From assembly GCF_001552215.1 (NCBI RefSeq), contig NZ_BCQT01000010.1, positions 620,001 through 684,000 of the forward strand: 64,000 bases of DNA, read 5' to 3'. This DNA comes from Actinomadura macra NBRC 14102. GTDB taxonomy: Bacteria > Actinomycetota > Actinomycetes > Streptosporangiales > Streptosporangiaceae. How positions within the stretch are numbered: the first letter of the stretch is position 1; each line of letters starts with the position of its first letter. The notes below the pieces were generated by a model, which was not told the origin of the DNA, ran no database searches, and was given only the letters and a program-made list of their open reading frames with translations. Shown one piece after another: positions 37,025 through 45,264 of this stretch. The translations under genes and the position numbers were made by a program.

Positions 37025-38430
37025 CGTCGGACGTCCGGCCTGGACTGATCGCCCCGGGTACTGAGGGCCTCGGTGCTCGGGGACTCGGTACTGGGGGGCT
37101 CGGTACGGAGGGTCTCGAAGTCGGTGAGAGCCGGGTCGGCGCGCGGAGCATCCGCCATCGGGTCGCCTACCGGCAGGCCACGATCACGAAGGCTCGTGGC
37201 TATCTCCCGCGCGCGCTCTGCAAGCTCTTCCTCAGAGGCGGTGTCACGGTCGTAGGACAGGATACGAACAGCCAGCGTGCCGGGACCGTCATCCTCCTCC
37301 TCGTGCGCGACCTCGATGACGATCTCGTTGTCGTTGAGATGACGGAGCTTGCTGTAGAAGGCCGCGCGCTGGTCGTCGCCCGCGTAGGCGTTCTCCGTCC
37401 AGGCGAAACCGGTGGCGTGCTCGACGGCGTCCACGACCTGCTCGGCGACGTTGACGCGGGCCTGCGAGGCGAGGAGGGCGGCGGTCGCACGCGTGACGGT
37501 GTCGGTCAGTTGGCGCTCCAGGCCGGGTGCGTCCCGCCGGACGATCTCGCGCAGCTCCTCGGTGCCCAGCGGGCTGTCGTCGCGGACGTCGCCGATCCGG
37601 ACGTCGAGGTCGCGGCGCAGCGCTGCCAGGCCGCCGCCCGACCAGTGGTCCACGTCGAAGGACAGGCCGTCGATCGGCTCGCCGTGCCCGTCCGGCGCGG
37701 GGAGCCGCGCGGAGAACCGCACCCGCTCGGCGACGACGGTCAGCGCGTCCAGCGCCGTGAGCCGGGCCGTCTGCCACTCCTGGTCGAGCAGGACGAGTTC
37801 GGCGCGCAGCTCGGCGAGGTCGAGGAACGTCTCCTGGAGCAGGCTCAGCGACTCGGCGGCGAGCCCGGCGGCGAGGTTGGACTCGGCCGTCGTGATACGG
37901 CGCTCCAGCCGGTCGAGCCGTCCGGGCGCGAACCGCTCGTGCGGCAGCTCGGCGCGGATCGCGTCGCGCATCAGCCGCGCGTCGGCGAGGGTTCTCTCGG
38001 CGGCGGACGCGGCGCGGTCGCGGTCGGCGCGCAGGCCGTCCAGCTCGCGGCCGAGTTCCTGGATCTCGGCGCGCCGCTCGGCCCGCTCGCGCTCGACCGC
38101 GGCGCGGATCCGCTCGTCCTGCTCGGCACGGACCTGCTCCACGGCCGAACCGATCTGCCCGCGCAGCCGGTCGGACTGCTCGCGCAGCCGCTTCGCGGTG
38201 CGCAGCTCGGACCGCTGCGCCTCGGCGCTCAGCCCGGTGAGGACCTGTTCGACGCGCCGCTGCCGTCCCTCCACCTCGCCGAACGCCTGGTCGAGCGCCT
38301 CGCGCTGCTGCCGCCGGACGGCCTCGATCAGCTCGGGAACATCGCGCCGGACCTGGCCGAGCCGGGCAGCCGCGGCACGCGCGTCCCGCCACGCCTCGGC
38401 GTCCACCGTGATCCGCTTCGCTCCGCTCAC
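37021..38430 (-). CDS. Coiled-coil protein of the GTPase/AAA+ operon
   Basis: 469 residues. A long coiled coil runs from about 30 to 240 with dense Glu/Arg/Gln heptads, followed by a globular part (about 250-400) and a Ser/Thr/Glu-rich low-complexity tail with PSTE-type repeats (about 435-460). No catalytic motif is seen. Both ends overlap adjacent genes by four bases. It may be the oligomerising scaffold or the AAA+ substrate. Confidence 0.75.
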   Translation of the reverse strand: MSGAKRITVDAEAWRDARAAAARLGQVRRDVPELIEAVRRQQREALDQAFGEVEGRQRRVEQVLTGLSAEAQRSELRTAKRLREQSDRLRGQIGSAVEQVRAEQDERIRAAVERERAERRAEIQELGRELDGLRADRDRAASAAERTLADARLMRDAIRAELPHERFAPGRLDRLERRITTAESNLAAGLAAESLSLLQETFLDLAELRAELVLLDQEWQTARLTALDALTVVAERVRFSARLPAPDGHGEPIDGLSFDVDHWSGGGLAALRRDLDVRIGDVRDDSPLGTEELREIVRRDAPGLERQLTDTVTRATAALLASQARVNVAEQVVDAVEHATGFAWTENAYAGDDQRAAFYSKLRHLNDNEIVIEVAHEEEDDGPGTLAVRILSYDRDTASEEELAERAREIATSLRDRGLPVGDPMADAPRADPALTDFETLRTEPPSTESPSTEALSTRGDQSRPDVRR

Positions 38431-39113
38431 CGCGTGCTCCTCCCTGGCTTCGGTGGGCCGGACGAACCGGTGCCCTCCCGTTGGACGCCGGACGGGCCCA
38501 TCGCGTTCGCCTCATCACCCTGCGCTACCGGCGGGTAGGTCGCGGCCAGCGCACGGGACGGGACGCCCACATACAGGGTCGCGCCGGTGCGGACGCGGAC
38601 CTCGACCTTGCGCGGGGCCGTGCAGAGCGCCTCGCCCGCGTCCCGCAACCGGCCGGTCAGATGGTGGACGCGCTGGTTGGAGCTGCCGCGCAGCCCCCGA
38701 TCGTCGTTGCGCGCGGCGACGTACAGGCCGTCGATCAGCACGTCCACCTCGGCGAGCAGCGCGGCCACGCCGTCGCCGGGCGGGCGCTCGCGCAGCCGTT
38801 CGAGCCGGTACCCGGTGAAACAGATCAGCGTGAGACCGGAACGGTCCCGGCGGGCGATCCGCGCGACCTCGGCGAGCCCGGCGGCCTGCGCCATCGGCTC
38901 GCCGCCGGAGAAGGTCAGGCCGGTGACGCGGGGGTCGGCGAGCAGCTCGGCGGCCAGCCCGGCGGGGGTGACGCTCCGCGCGGGAAGGTCCGGGATCCAT
39001 TCGGGCGCTAGGCATTCGGGGCAGTGGAACGGGCAGCCCTGCACCCACACGACCGACCGCATGCCGGGTCCGAGCGCGCGGGTTCCCACGCATGTTTCAG
39101 CCACGTTGAGCAT
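38427..39113 (-). CDS. Radical SAM protein, NrdG-activase-like
   Basis: 228 residues. The iron-sulfur motif is CPFHCPEC (C27, C31, C34, CxxxCxxC), followed by TFSGGEP (SAM binding) near residue 69. Size and layout match the small glycyl-radical-activase-like radical SAM group (4Fe-4S single cluster domain), not peptide-maturation enzymes with SPASM domains. No glycyl-radical enzyme is nearby, so the target is unknown. It is the first gene of the eight-gene run. A GTG 33 nt upstream gives an alternative start. The C-terminal about 35 residues look disordered. Confidence 0.8.
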   Translation of the reverse strand: MLNVAETCVGTRALGPGMRSVVWVQGCPFHCPECLAPEWIPDLPARSVTPAGLAAELLADPRVTGLTFSGGEPMAQAAGLAEVARIARRDRSGLTLICFTGYRLERLRERPPGDGVAALLAEVDVLIDGLYVAARNDDRGLRGSSNQRVHHLTGRLRDAGEALCTAPRKVEVRVRTGATLYVGVPSRALAATYPPVAQGDEANAMGPSGVQREGTGSSGPPKPGRSTR

Positions 39114-39397
39114 TCGACCGTTCGGGGGGATAGGCGACCGGATCACACCTGCCAGTGGGCCGGATTGTACGGGAGTGTCCCGCGCCGTCTCATGGCAGGT
39201 GACACAAACTCTCGGCCGATACTGGGGTATTTTCGGCCGTGATGACCGGATCTGGTCAGGTTCGGGGGAGTGCCTTCACTGTGACTCAGGGTTGTCCAAC
39301 TTCGCGCGCTATCCTGCCCCTCTCGGCCCCCGCAGCCGGTCATCACGAGTTTCCTCATCACCCCGTTCGCCCGAATGAACAGGAATGGCCACCCGAC
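39114..39397. promoter_or_regulatory. Divergent promoter region between the operon and the DUF4407 genes
   Basis: The region separates the leftward eight-gene run from the rightward membrane-protein genes. An imperfect inverted repeat (CGGCCGA-TAC at 39213-39222 against GTATTTTCGGCCG at 39227-39239) is the only dyad noticed. No convincing -35/-10 pair was recognised on either strand. Confidence 0.4.
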
Positions 39398-39733
39398 ATG
39401 GTCCCTGCCCATGAGGATCCTCCGCGCATGCCGCCGCACATGCCGGCCCGGCGGCCACAGGTCACCGCCCTCACCCCGCCCGCGGCGACCCTCGACGAGG
39501 ACGCGCTCGCCCGCCACGAGCCGTTGCTGCGCGGGCTGCGGGCACGCGTCGGACGGTTCGCGTCCAGTCCCCTCGTTCGGCGCCGGACGGCCCCTCCGCG
39601 CGTTGCCGCCACACCCGTCGCGCCGCGCCTCCGCCGGCGTGCCCAGGCCGTGCCCTTCACGCGCTCTACCGCATTTGGCGCATTGCCATTCCGCGCGCCG
39701 TCTCTCGCCACCCGCCGAAAGCAGCGTCCATGA
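39398..39733 (+). CDS. Hypothetical Arg/Pro-rich small protein coupled to DUF4407
   Basis: 111 residues, rich in Arg, Pro and Ala, with no known domain; a short helix (LDEDALARHEPLLRGLRARV) is the only ordered-looking part. Its stop overlaps the DUF4407 start in an ATGA junction, and third positions in the middle of the frame are strongly GC-rich, both in favour of translation. The ribosome site is poor (AGGAA 14 nt upstream). It could be a leader or a decayed gene. Confidence 0.4.
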   Translation: MVPAHEDPPRMPPHMPARRPQVTALTPPAATLDEDALARHEPLLRGLRARVGRFASSPLVRRRTAPPRVAATPVAPRLRRRAQAVPFTRSTAFGALPFRAPSLATRRKQRP

Positions 39734-41349
39734 CGAGTATCAATAGGCGAATTGTCGGATTTCATCCGCTGATCTGGCTGTCCGGCGCGCGGCCGGAAAT
39801 CCTCGCGCAATGCCCGACCGAGCGCGGCAAATATCAGGGCATCGGCGCGGCAGTGCTGATCACCGCCGTGATGGCGGGTGTCTCCATGGCGTTCGCGCTG
39901 TCCATGGCGGTCAAGGCGCCACTGGTGTTCGCGCTGGTGTTCGCGGTCCTGTGGGGCCTCGCCATCATGATGCTGGACCGCTGGCTCGTCACCACCATCC
40001 AGCGCCAGGAGCGCAAGCGGCACGCCTTCTACCTCGCCGCGCCGCGGCTGGTCTTCGCGTTGCTGATCGGCATCGTGATCTCCACCCCGCTCGTCCTGCA
40101 GATCTTCAAGCCCGAGATCGAGGTACAGCTGGAGCGGATGAAGTCCGAGGCCGCCGACTCCAGCGCGCGGGAGGCGCAGTCCGGTGACCTCGGGCTGCGG
40201 ATCTCGCGGCTGGACGCCGAGGCCAAGCGGCTCGAAGGGATCATCAGCAGCAACGGCGACACCGGCACCGACCTGAACGCCGACCCCACCATCGCCGGCC
40301 TGCGCAAGCAGGAGGCCGCGGCGCAGAAGCGCGTCACCGACGCCCGCGAACAGCTCGTCTGCGAGCTGGGCGGACGCGGCGGCGACTGCAAGGCGGGCGA
40401 CGGGCCCCTCGCCGCCCAGCGCAAGCGGCAGCTCAACGACGCCGAGGCCGAACTGAAGCGCATCCGCGGCCAGATCGCGGCACGCCAGAGCGTCCTCCAA
40501 CGCGAAGGCGTCACCTCCAGGCAACGCAACGTCGAAACCGCCCGCCAGCGGCTCCCGCAGGTTCGCAGGGACCTGGCCGCCGCCCAGGGACAGCGCACGC
40601 GCCTGGACGACGGCTTCGCGTCCCGGAACGCCGACTCCGACGGCCTGCTCCTGCGGCTGAAGGCCATGGACGAGCTCACCGACCAGCAGGGCACCCTGTT
40701 CTGGGCGCACATCCTGCTGCTCCTGCTGTTCACCTCGATCGAATGCCTGCCGATCTTCGTCAAGCTGCTGCTCACCCTCGTCCCCAAGAAGAACCTCTAC
40801 GAGGAGATCCTGGAGATCGAGGAGCACCGGCAGCGGCGCGTCGCGCAGGAGCGCTCCCGCCGCGAGCAGAACGCGCAGATCCTGGACGCCGAGGACATCA
40901 TCACCCAGGCGCGCCTGCTCCGCGAGGCGCGCGACGCCGCCATCCCCCGGATGGTCGAGCAGACCGTCCGCGCCGAGGAGGAGATCGCGCAGGCCGTCCT
41001 GCACGAGTGGCGCAACCGCGAGCTGCGCAACGTCCCGGCCAACATCGACGCCTACCTGCTCGCCGACCAGTTCCCCCACGTCGACCCGCATGCGGCACCG
41101 CCCGCGAGGCCGCCCGCGAGGCCGCCGTCCAACGGCAACGGGTCCGGCAACGGCCACGTCCAGGGCGGCGCCGGCTCGCCGCCCCGTCCGGGCCCGGCCC
41201 GTGGACCGCTCCCGCCCTCGGCCCCGCCTCCGGCCGGACCACCTCCGGCGGGCCTGCCTCCGGCAGGCGCGGCCCCCTCCGGCCCGTCACCGAACGGCGT
41301 CTCCAGCCGGCCGCCGGGCTCGTGGGGAGCACCCAGCTCCTTCTCCTGA
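39730..41349 (+). CDS. DUF4407 membrane protein with central coiled coil
   Basis: 539 residues. Membrane helices near 38-58, 60-82, 97-118 and 333-355, with a long charged coiled coil between about 120 and 325 that should lie on one side of the membrane. A second helical stretch follows (about 365-445), and the last about 100 residues are Pro/Gly-rich and disordered. The N-terminal IVGFHPLIWLSGARPEIL segment is typical of DUF4407. The family has no proven function but recurs with conflict-type operons. Divergent placement from the radical SAM gene suggests it is the membrane arm of that locus; this is inference. Confidence 0.8.
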   Translation: MTSINRRIVGFHPLIWLSGARPEILAQCPTERGKYQGIGAAVLITAVMAGVSMAFALSMAVKAPLVFALVFAVLWGLAIMMLDRWLVTTIQRQERKRHAFYLAAPRLVFALLIGIVISTPLVLQIFKPEIEVQLERMKSEAADSSAREAQSGDLGLRISRLDAEAKRLEGIISSNGDTGTDLNADPTIAGLRKQEAAAQKRVTDAREQLVCELGGRGGDCKAGDGPLAAQRKRQLNDAEAELKRIRGQIAARQSVLQREGVTSRQRNVETARQRLPQVRRDLAAAQGQRTRLDDGFASRNADSDGLLLRLKAMDELTDQQGTLFWAHILLLLLFTSIECLPIFVKLLLTLVPKKNLYEEILEIEEHRQRRVAQERSRREQNAQILDAEDIITQARLLREARDAAIPRMVEQTVRAEEEIAQAVLHEWRNRELRNVPANIDAYLLADQFPHVDPHAAPPARPPARPPSNGNGSGNGHVQGGAGSPPRPGPARGPLPPSAPPPAGPPPAGLPPAGAAPSGPSPNGVSSRPPGSWGAPSSFS

Positions 41350-41586
41350 CCTGGACGGCGAGCTGGCCGGCCGGTCACCGAAAGGCATCGAGGCCGGCGA
41401 TGGCCTTGCCCGTGGCCACCGAGCACCGTCCGGGCGCGTCCATGCGCGGAATCCGCTCTGGCGGGCGGTGGATGTCGCCGTCAGGGTACGGCCAGGGCCG
41501 AAGGTCCTCCGTTCAGGGGACGGGTCAGGGACGAATCAGGGCGAATCCCGATGTGGGAGTCCGCCGGAGCGGGGCATGATCGAGAC

Positions 41587-41901
41587 ATGGACATGGAGAA
41601 GAACACCACCACGAGCAAACAACTGCGCCGCACCCGCGAGGGACGCATGATCGCGGGCGTCTGCTCAGGCGCCGGCCGGTTCCTCGGCGTGGACCCCAAC
41701 ATCGTCCGGCTCGGCCTCGCCGTCTTCACCATCTTCGGCGGCGCCGGCATCGCCCTCTACGCGATCGGCTGGCTGCTCATCCCCGAGGAGGACGCGCCCA
41801 CCTCGATCGCCGAGGACCTGTTCAAGAAGGCCGGCGACAACCCGAAGGTCCAGGACGCCGTCCAGAAGACCAAGGACGCGATGAACAAGAACCGCGTCTG
41901 A
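41587..41901 (+). CDS. PspC domain membrane protein
   Basis: 104 residues. The PspC domain covers about 12-70: LRRTREGRMIAGVCSGAGRFLGVDPNIVRL, then a hydrophobic helix FTIFGGAGIALYAIGWLLIPEE. Members associate with the membrane and with envelope-stress regulation. The C-terminal tail is lysine-rich. The ATG was chosen at the start of the conserved part; a second ATG two codons on is possible. It converges on the MFS gene without a gap. Confidence 0.85.
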   Translation: MDMEKNTTTSKQLRRTREGRMIAGVCSGAGRFLGVDPNIVRLGLAVFTIFGGAGIALYAIGWLLIPEEDAPTSIAEDLFKKAGDNPKVQDAVQKTKDAMNKNRV

Positions 41902-43230
41902 TCACGGTGCGGAGGCGGACCGGCGGGCGGCCTGGACGGACACGCCCGCGGCGGCGTCCTGCGGTTCGAGACTCTCGCGCACGGCGGCGATGACGCCGCC
42001 GCGGACCTGGTTCCAGGTCAGGGTCAGCATCGCGGCGGCCGACAGCCCGAGCACACCCGACAGCGCCACCACCGTCTCGGGCCCGAGGACCTGCGCGGCG
42101 GCACCGGCGGCGAGGATGCCGAGGCCCTGAACGGCGAGGATGCCCGACTGCGCGAGCCCGAACGCCTGCCCCCGTCCGGAGGTCGGCACCGACGCCACGA
42201 ACGCCGCGTTCGCCGCGAGCTGGTAGGCGCTGCCCATCCCCGACAGCGCCCACAGCAGCACGACGCCCCACAGCGGCGGGTACGTTCCCGCCCCGATGAG
42301 CGGCAGGCACGCCAGGATCGACATCCAGCCCATGACACGCAGCCGGTTCGTCGGACGGACGAACCGGCTGAACAGGAACGCCCCGGCCACCATCCCCATC
42401 GGCATCGCCGACATGAGCAGCCCCACCGTGATCGCACCGTCCCCGAACGTCGCCGCGTACGGAGCGGCCAGCCCCTCGGGCACCACGGTGAACGCGCACA
42501 GCCACGCGAACAGCACCAGCGACCGCAGCGCGGGATCGCCGAACACCAGCCGCACCCCGTCCCGCGTCCCGCGCCACAGCCGCAACGACTCGCGCTCGCG
42601 CTGCCTCGGCGCGGGCCGTCGCCGCAGCCCGCCGACGAGGACCACCGCCGACAGGCCAAAGGTCGCCGCGTCCAGGGCGAGCGCCCCGTACGTCCCGATC
42701 ACCGCGACGGTCGCGCCCCCCGCCAGGAACCCGAGCATCTGCGCGGCCTGGTGCGTGATGTTGTTGATCGCTGAGCCGGCCACATATCTGTCACCTTCGA
42801 GTACGTCCGGCATCACCGCGGCACGGGCAGCGGTGAACGGCGCGCCCAGCAGCACCGTCACGAAGACGAAGGCGCACAGCGCCCAGAACGGCATCGCCAT
42901 CAGCGCCATGCACGCGACCAGCCCCGCCCGCACGACGTCGCACACCACCATCACGGTGCGGCGCGGGAACAGGTCCGCGAGCCCGGACAGCACGGGCCCG
43001 CCCACGATCGGCGGAAGATAGGTCAGCGCGTACGTGAGCGCCGTCAGCAACGCCGAGTTCGTGTGCTCGTACACGAGCACCGCCAGCGCGACCTGGGCGA
43101 GCTGATCGCCCACGAACGACAGCGCCTGCGCCAACCAGAGGGCACGGAACTCCCCCACCGCGAACACCTCGCGATAGGTCGCCTGCGCCTCCGGCGGGCG
43201 CCGATGCCTACCGCTCTGCCTTCCCGCCAC
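41902..43230 (-). CDS. MFS transporter
   Basis: 442 residues with about 11-12 membrane helices. The N-terminal EFRALWLAQALSFVGDQLAQVALAVL and the loop SGLADLFPRRTVMVVCD (MFS motif A variant) place it in the MFS drug-exporter-like group. Export of small molecules is the usual role; no substrate can be named. The GTG start follows GGGAG at good spacing. No regulator is adjacent. Confidence 0.85.
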   Translation of the reverse strand: MAGRQSGRHRRPPEAQATYREVFAVGEFRALWLAQALSFVGDQLAQVALAVLVYEHTNSALLTALTYALTYLPPIVGGPVLSGLADLFPRRTVMVVCDVVRAGLVACMALMAMPFWALCAFVFVTVLLGAPFTAARAAVMPDVLEGDRYVAGSAINNITHQAAQMLGFLAGGATVAVIGTYGALALDAATFGLSAVVLVGGLRRRPAPRQRERESLRLWRGTRDGVRLVFGDPALRSLVLFAWLCAFTVVPEGLAAPYAATFGDGAITVGLLMSAMPMGMVAGAFLFSRFVRPTNRLRVMGWMSILACLPLIGAGTYPPLWGVVLLWALSGMGSAYQLAANAAFVASVPTSGRGQAFGLAQSGILAVQGLGILAAGAAAQVLGPETVVALSGVLGLSAAAMLTLTWNQVRGGVIAAVRESLEPQDAAAGVSVQAARRSASAP

Positions 43231-43314
43231 GCACGCTCCCTGGGTTGCGCGTCCCTCCCCATTAACTCACGCTGCGTGGCGTTCGCGTGACCTACAGTGC
43301 GCAATCGACGGAAG

Positions 43315-43656
43315 TCAGTACCCGAGTTCGTCCAGCCTGTGGTCGTCGATTCCGAAATGATGCGCGATCTCGTGGACCACCGTGATCCGGACCTCCGTCA
43401 CCACGTCGTCCGGGGTGTCACAGATCCGCAGGATCTCGTTGCGGTAGATCGAAATGTGATCGGGCAGGACCCCGCCGTACCAGTCACCCCGCTCGGTGAG
43501 GGGTACGCCCTGATAGAGACCGAGCAGCCCCCGCTCGGGCGCGTCGTCCTCAACGACGATGACGACGTTGCGCATGTGGGCGGTCAGCTCGGATGGGATG
43601 GTGTCGAGGGCCGTACCGACCAGGTCCTCGAACGCCTCGCGCGACATCTCGATCAC
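43315..43656 (-). CDS. Metallopeptidase, minimal zincin family
   Basis: 113 residues ending in HEIAHHFGIDDHRLDELG, the HExxHxxG(I)xDxRLxELG signature of the short zincin family (Zincin_1). The N-terminal half (EMSREAFEDLVGTALDTIP, NVVIVVEDDAP) also matches. Substrates are unknown. The start is GTG at 43656; an ATG three codons later is the alternative. It is divergent from the metallophosphoesterase with only 27 bp between the starts. Confidence 0.88.
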   Translation of the reverse strand: MIEMSREAFEDLVGTALDTIPSELTAHMRNVVIVVEDDAPERGLLGLYQGVPLTERGDWYGGVLPDHISIYRNEILRICDTPDDVVTEVRITVVHEIAHHFGIDDHRLDELGY

Positions 43657-43683
43657 AACGTCATTCTGCTCGAAGGAGACCCT

Positions 43684-45264
43684 GTGCCGCGGACGTGGGT
43701 CCGTAACACCGTGGACAAGCCCGTCACCGCCGCCCGCCGCCTGGCCCCCGCCGGCCGCCGGGTCCGCGCCGTCCTCACCGGCCGATGGGCGAGACTCGCC
43801 CTCGTCCTGGCCGTGGGCGCCGCCGGCGGCTACGCGGGTCTGCTCCTCGGCGGCCACGCCACGACCCCCGTCGGCCCCACCGACGTCCAGCTCGCGCTCA
43901 CCCCGTCCTGGGGCGGCGGCACCACCCTCAAGCTCCCCCCACTCGGCGCCCTGCACCTCGACACCCACTGGGGCCCGATCTCCCTTGAGGCCCGCGTCAT
44001 CGACCTGCGTCCGGACGAGGCCCGCAAGCTGATCGAGAACGACGCCGAACTCGACCGCGTCACCGACCAGATCGCCGAGCAGATGCGGCACGGCGTGACC
44101 GTCATGCTCGCCCGCGCCCTCGCTCTCTCCCTGCTCCTCGCCTTCCTGACGACCCTGGTCCTCTTCCGCTCCTGGCGCCGCGCGCTCCTCGGCCTCGCCG
44201 CGTCCGCGACGGGCCTCGTCGCCCTCACCCTCACGGGCCTGCTCACCTTCAACCCCCAATCCGTCGCCGAGCCCCGCTACACCGGCCTGCTCGCCAACGC
44301 CCCCCAGGTCGTCGGCGACGCCCAGAGCGTCGCCGCCCGCTTCTCCGTCTACCGCGCCCAGCTCGCCCACCTCGTCGGCAACGTCTCCAAGCTGTACGCC
44401 GCGACCTCCACCCTCCCGACCTACGAACCCGACCCGTCCACCCTCCGCGTCCTGCACGTCTCCGACATCCACATCAACCCCGCCGCCTGGAACGTGATCC
44501 GCTCCGTCAGCGCCCAGTTCCAGGCCGACCTGATCATCGACAGCGGCGACCTCATGGACCACGGCACCAAGGCCGAGGACAAGTTCGCCAACGCCATCTC
44601 CGACCTCAAGGTCCCCTACGTCTACGTCCGCGGGAACCACGACTCCCAGGGCACACAGAAGGCCGTCGCCCGGCAGAAGAACGCCATCGTCCTGGACGAC
44701 ACCACCCGAGACATCGAGGGCCTGCGCATCTACGGCGTCGGAGACCCCCGCTACACCCCCGACAAGAGCACCCGCGACGACTTCGTCGGCGCCGACCAGC
44801 TCCGCGCCGAAGGCCTCACCCTCGCCGACAAACTCCGCAAGACCGGCAAGCTCCCCGACATCGTCGTGGCCCACGACCCCGCGGAGAGCGAGGCGTTCTC
44901 CGGCATCACCCCGCTGATCCTGTCCGGCCACGCCCACAGCCGCTCCACCAAACTCCTGCCCACCGGCACCCGCCTGTTCGTCCAGGGCTCCACCGGCGGC
45001 GCCGGCCTCCGCGGCCTCGAACGCGAACAGCCCACCCCCATCGAGCTGTCCGTCTTGTACTTCAGCCGCGCCACCCACCGCCTCCAGGGCTGGGACGACC
45101 TCCGCCTCGGCGGCCTCGGCCTCACCTCCGCCCAGATCGAACGCCACCTCGAACCCGACCCCGACCGCCCCATCAAGCCCCCACCCCCCTCTCCGCCCCC
45201 GACCCCCACGTCCCCTTTCCCGTCCGGCGAGCCCCCGACCAGCACCTCCCCGCGCCGCCGCTAA
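43684..45264 (+). CDS. Membrane-anchored metallophosphoesterase
   Basis: 526 residues, GTG start with a strong AAGGAGA site. Helices near 38-58 and about 140-190 anchor the protein. The calcineurin-like metal motifs follow: SDIHIN, SGDLMDH, RGNHDS, and SGHAHSR near the end, at about residues 260-420. The C-terminal tail is Pro/Ser-rich. Such enzymes hydrolyse phosphomono- or diesters; the substrate cannot be told. Base use is strikingly C-rich. Confidence 0.87.
   Translation: MPRTWVRNTVDKPVTAARRLAPAGRRVRAVLTGRWARLALVLAVGAAGGYAGLLLGGHATTPVGPTDVQLALTPSWGGGTTLKLPPLGALHLDTHWGPISLEARVIDLRPDEARKLIENDAELDRVTDQIAEQMRHGVTVMLARALALSLLLAFLTTLVLFRSWRRALLGLAASATGLVALTLTGLLTFNPQSVAEPRYTGLLANAPQVVGDAQSVAARFSVYRAQLAHLVGNVSKLYAATSTLPTYEPDPSTLRVLHVSDIHINPAAWNVIRSVSAQFQADLIIDSGDLMDHGTKAEDKFANAISDLKVPYVYVRGNHDSQGTQKAVARQKNAIVLDDTTRDIEGLRIYGVGDPRYTPDKSTRDDFVGADQLRAEGLTLADKLRKTGKLPDIVVAHDPAESEAFSGITPLILSGHAHSRSTKLLPTGTRLFVQGSTGGAGLRGLEREQPTPIELSVLYFSRATHRLQGWDDLRLGGLGLTSAQIERHLEPDPDRPIKPPPPSPPPTPTSPFPSGEPPTSTSPRRR

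Noticed and set aside
34035..37151. Long minus-strand frame of over 1000 codons across the AAA+ and vWA-like genes
   Set aside because: It lies in another phase of the same strand and is Arg/Gly-rich without domain signals; the overlapping 863-residue AAA+ frame has both Walker pairs.
43315..45147. Extended minus-strand zincin frame of 610 codons
   Set aside because: Only the last 113 codons match the zincin family; the remainder is antisense to the metallophosphoesterase.
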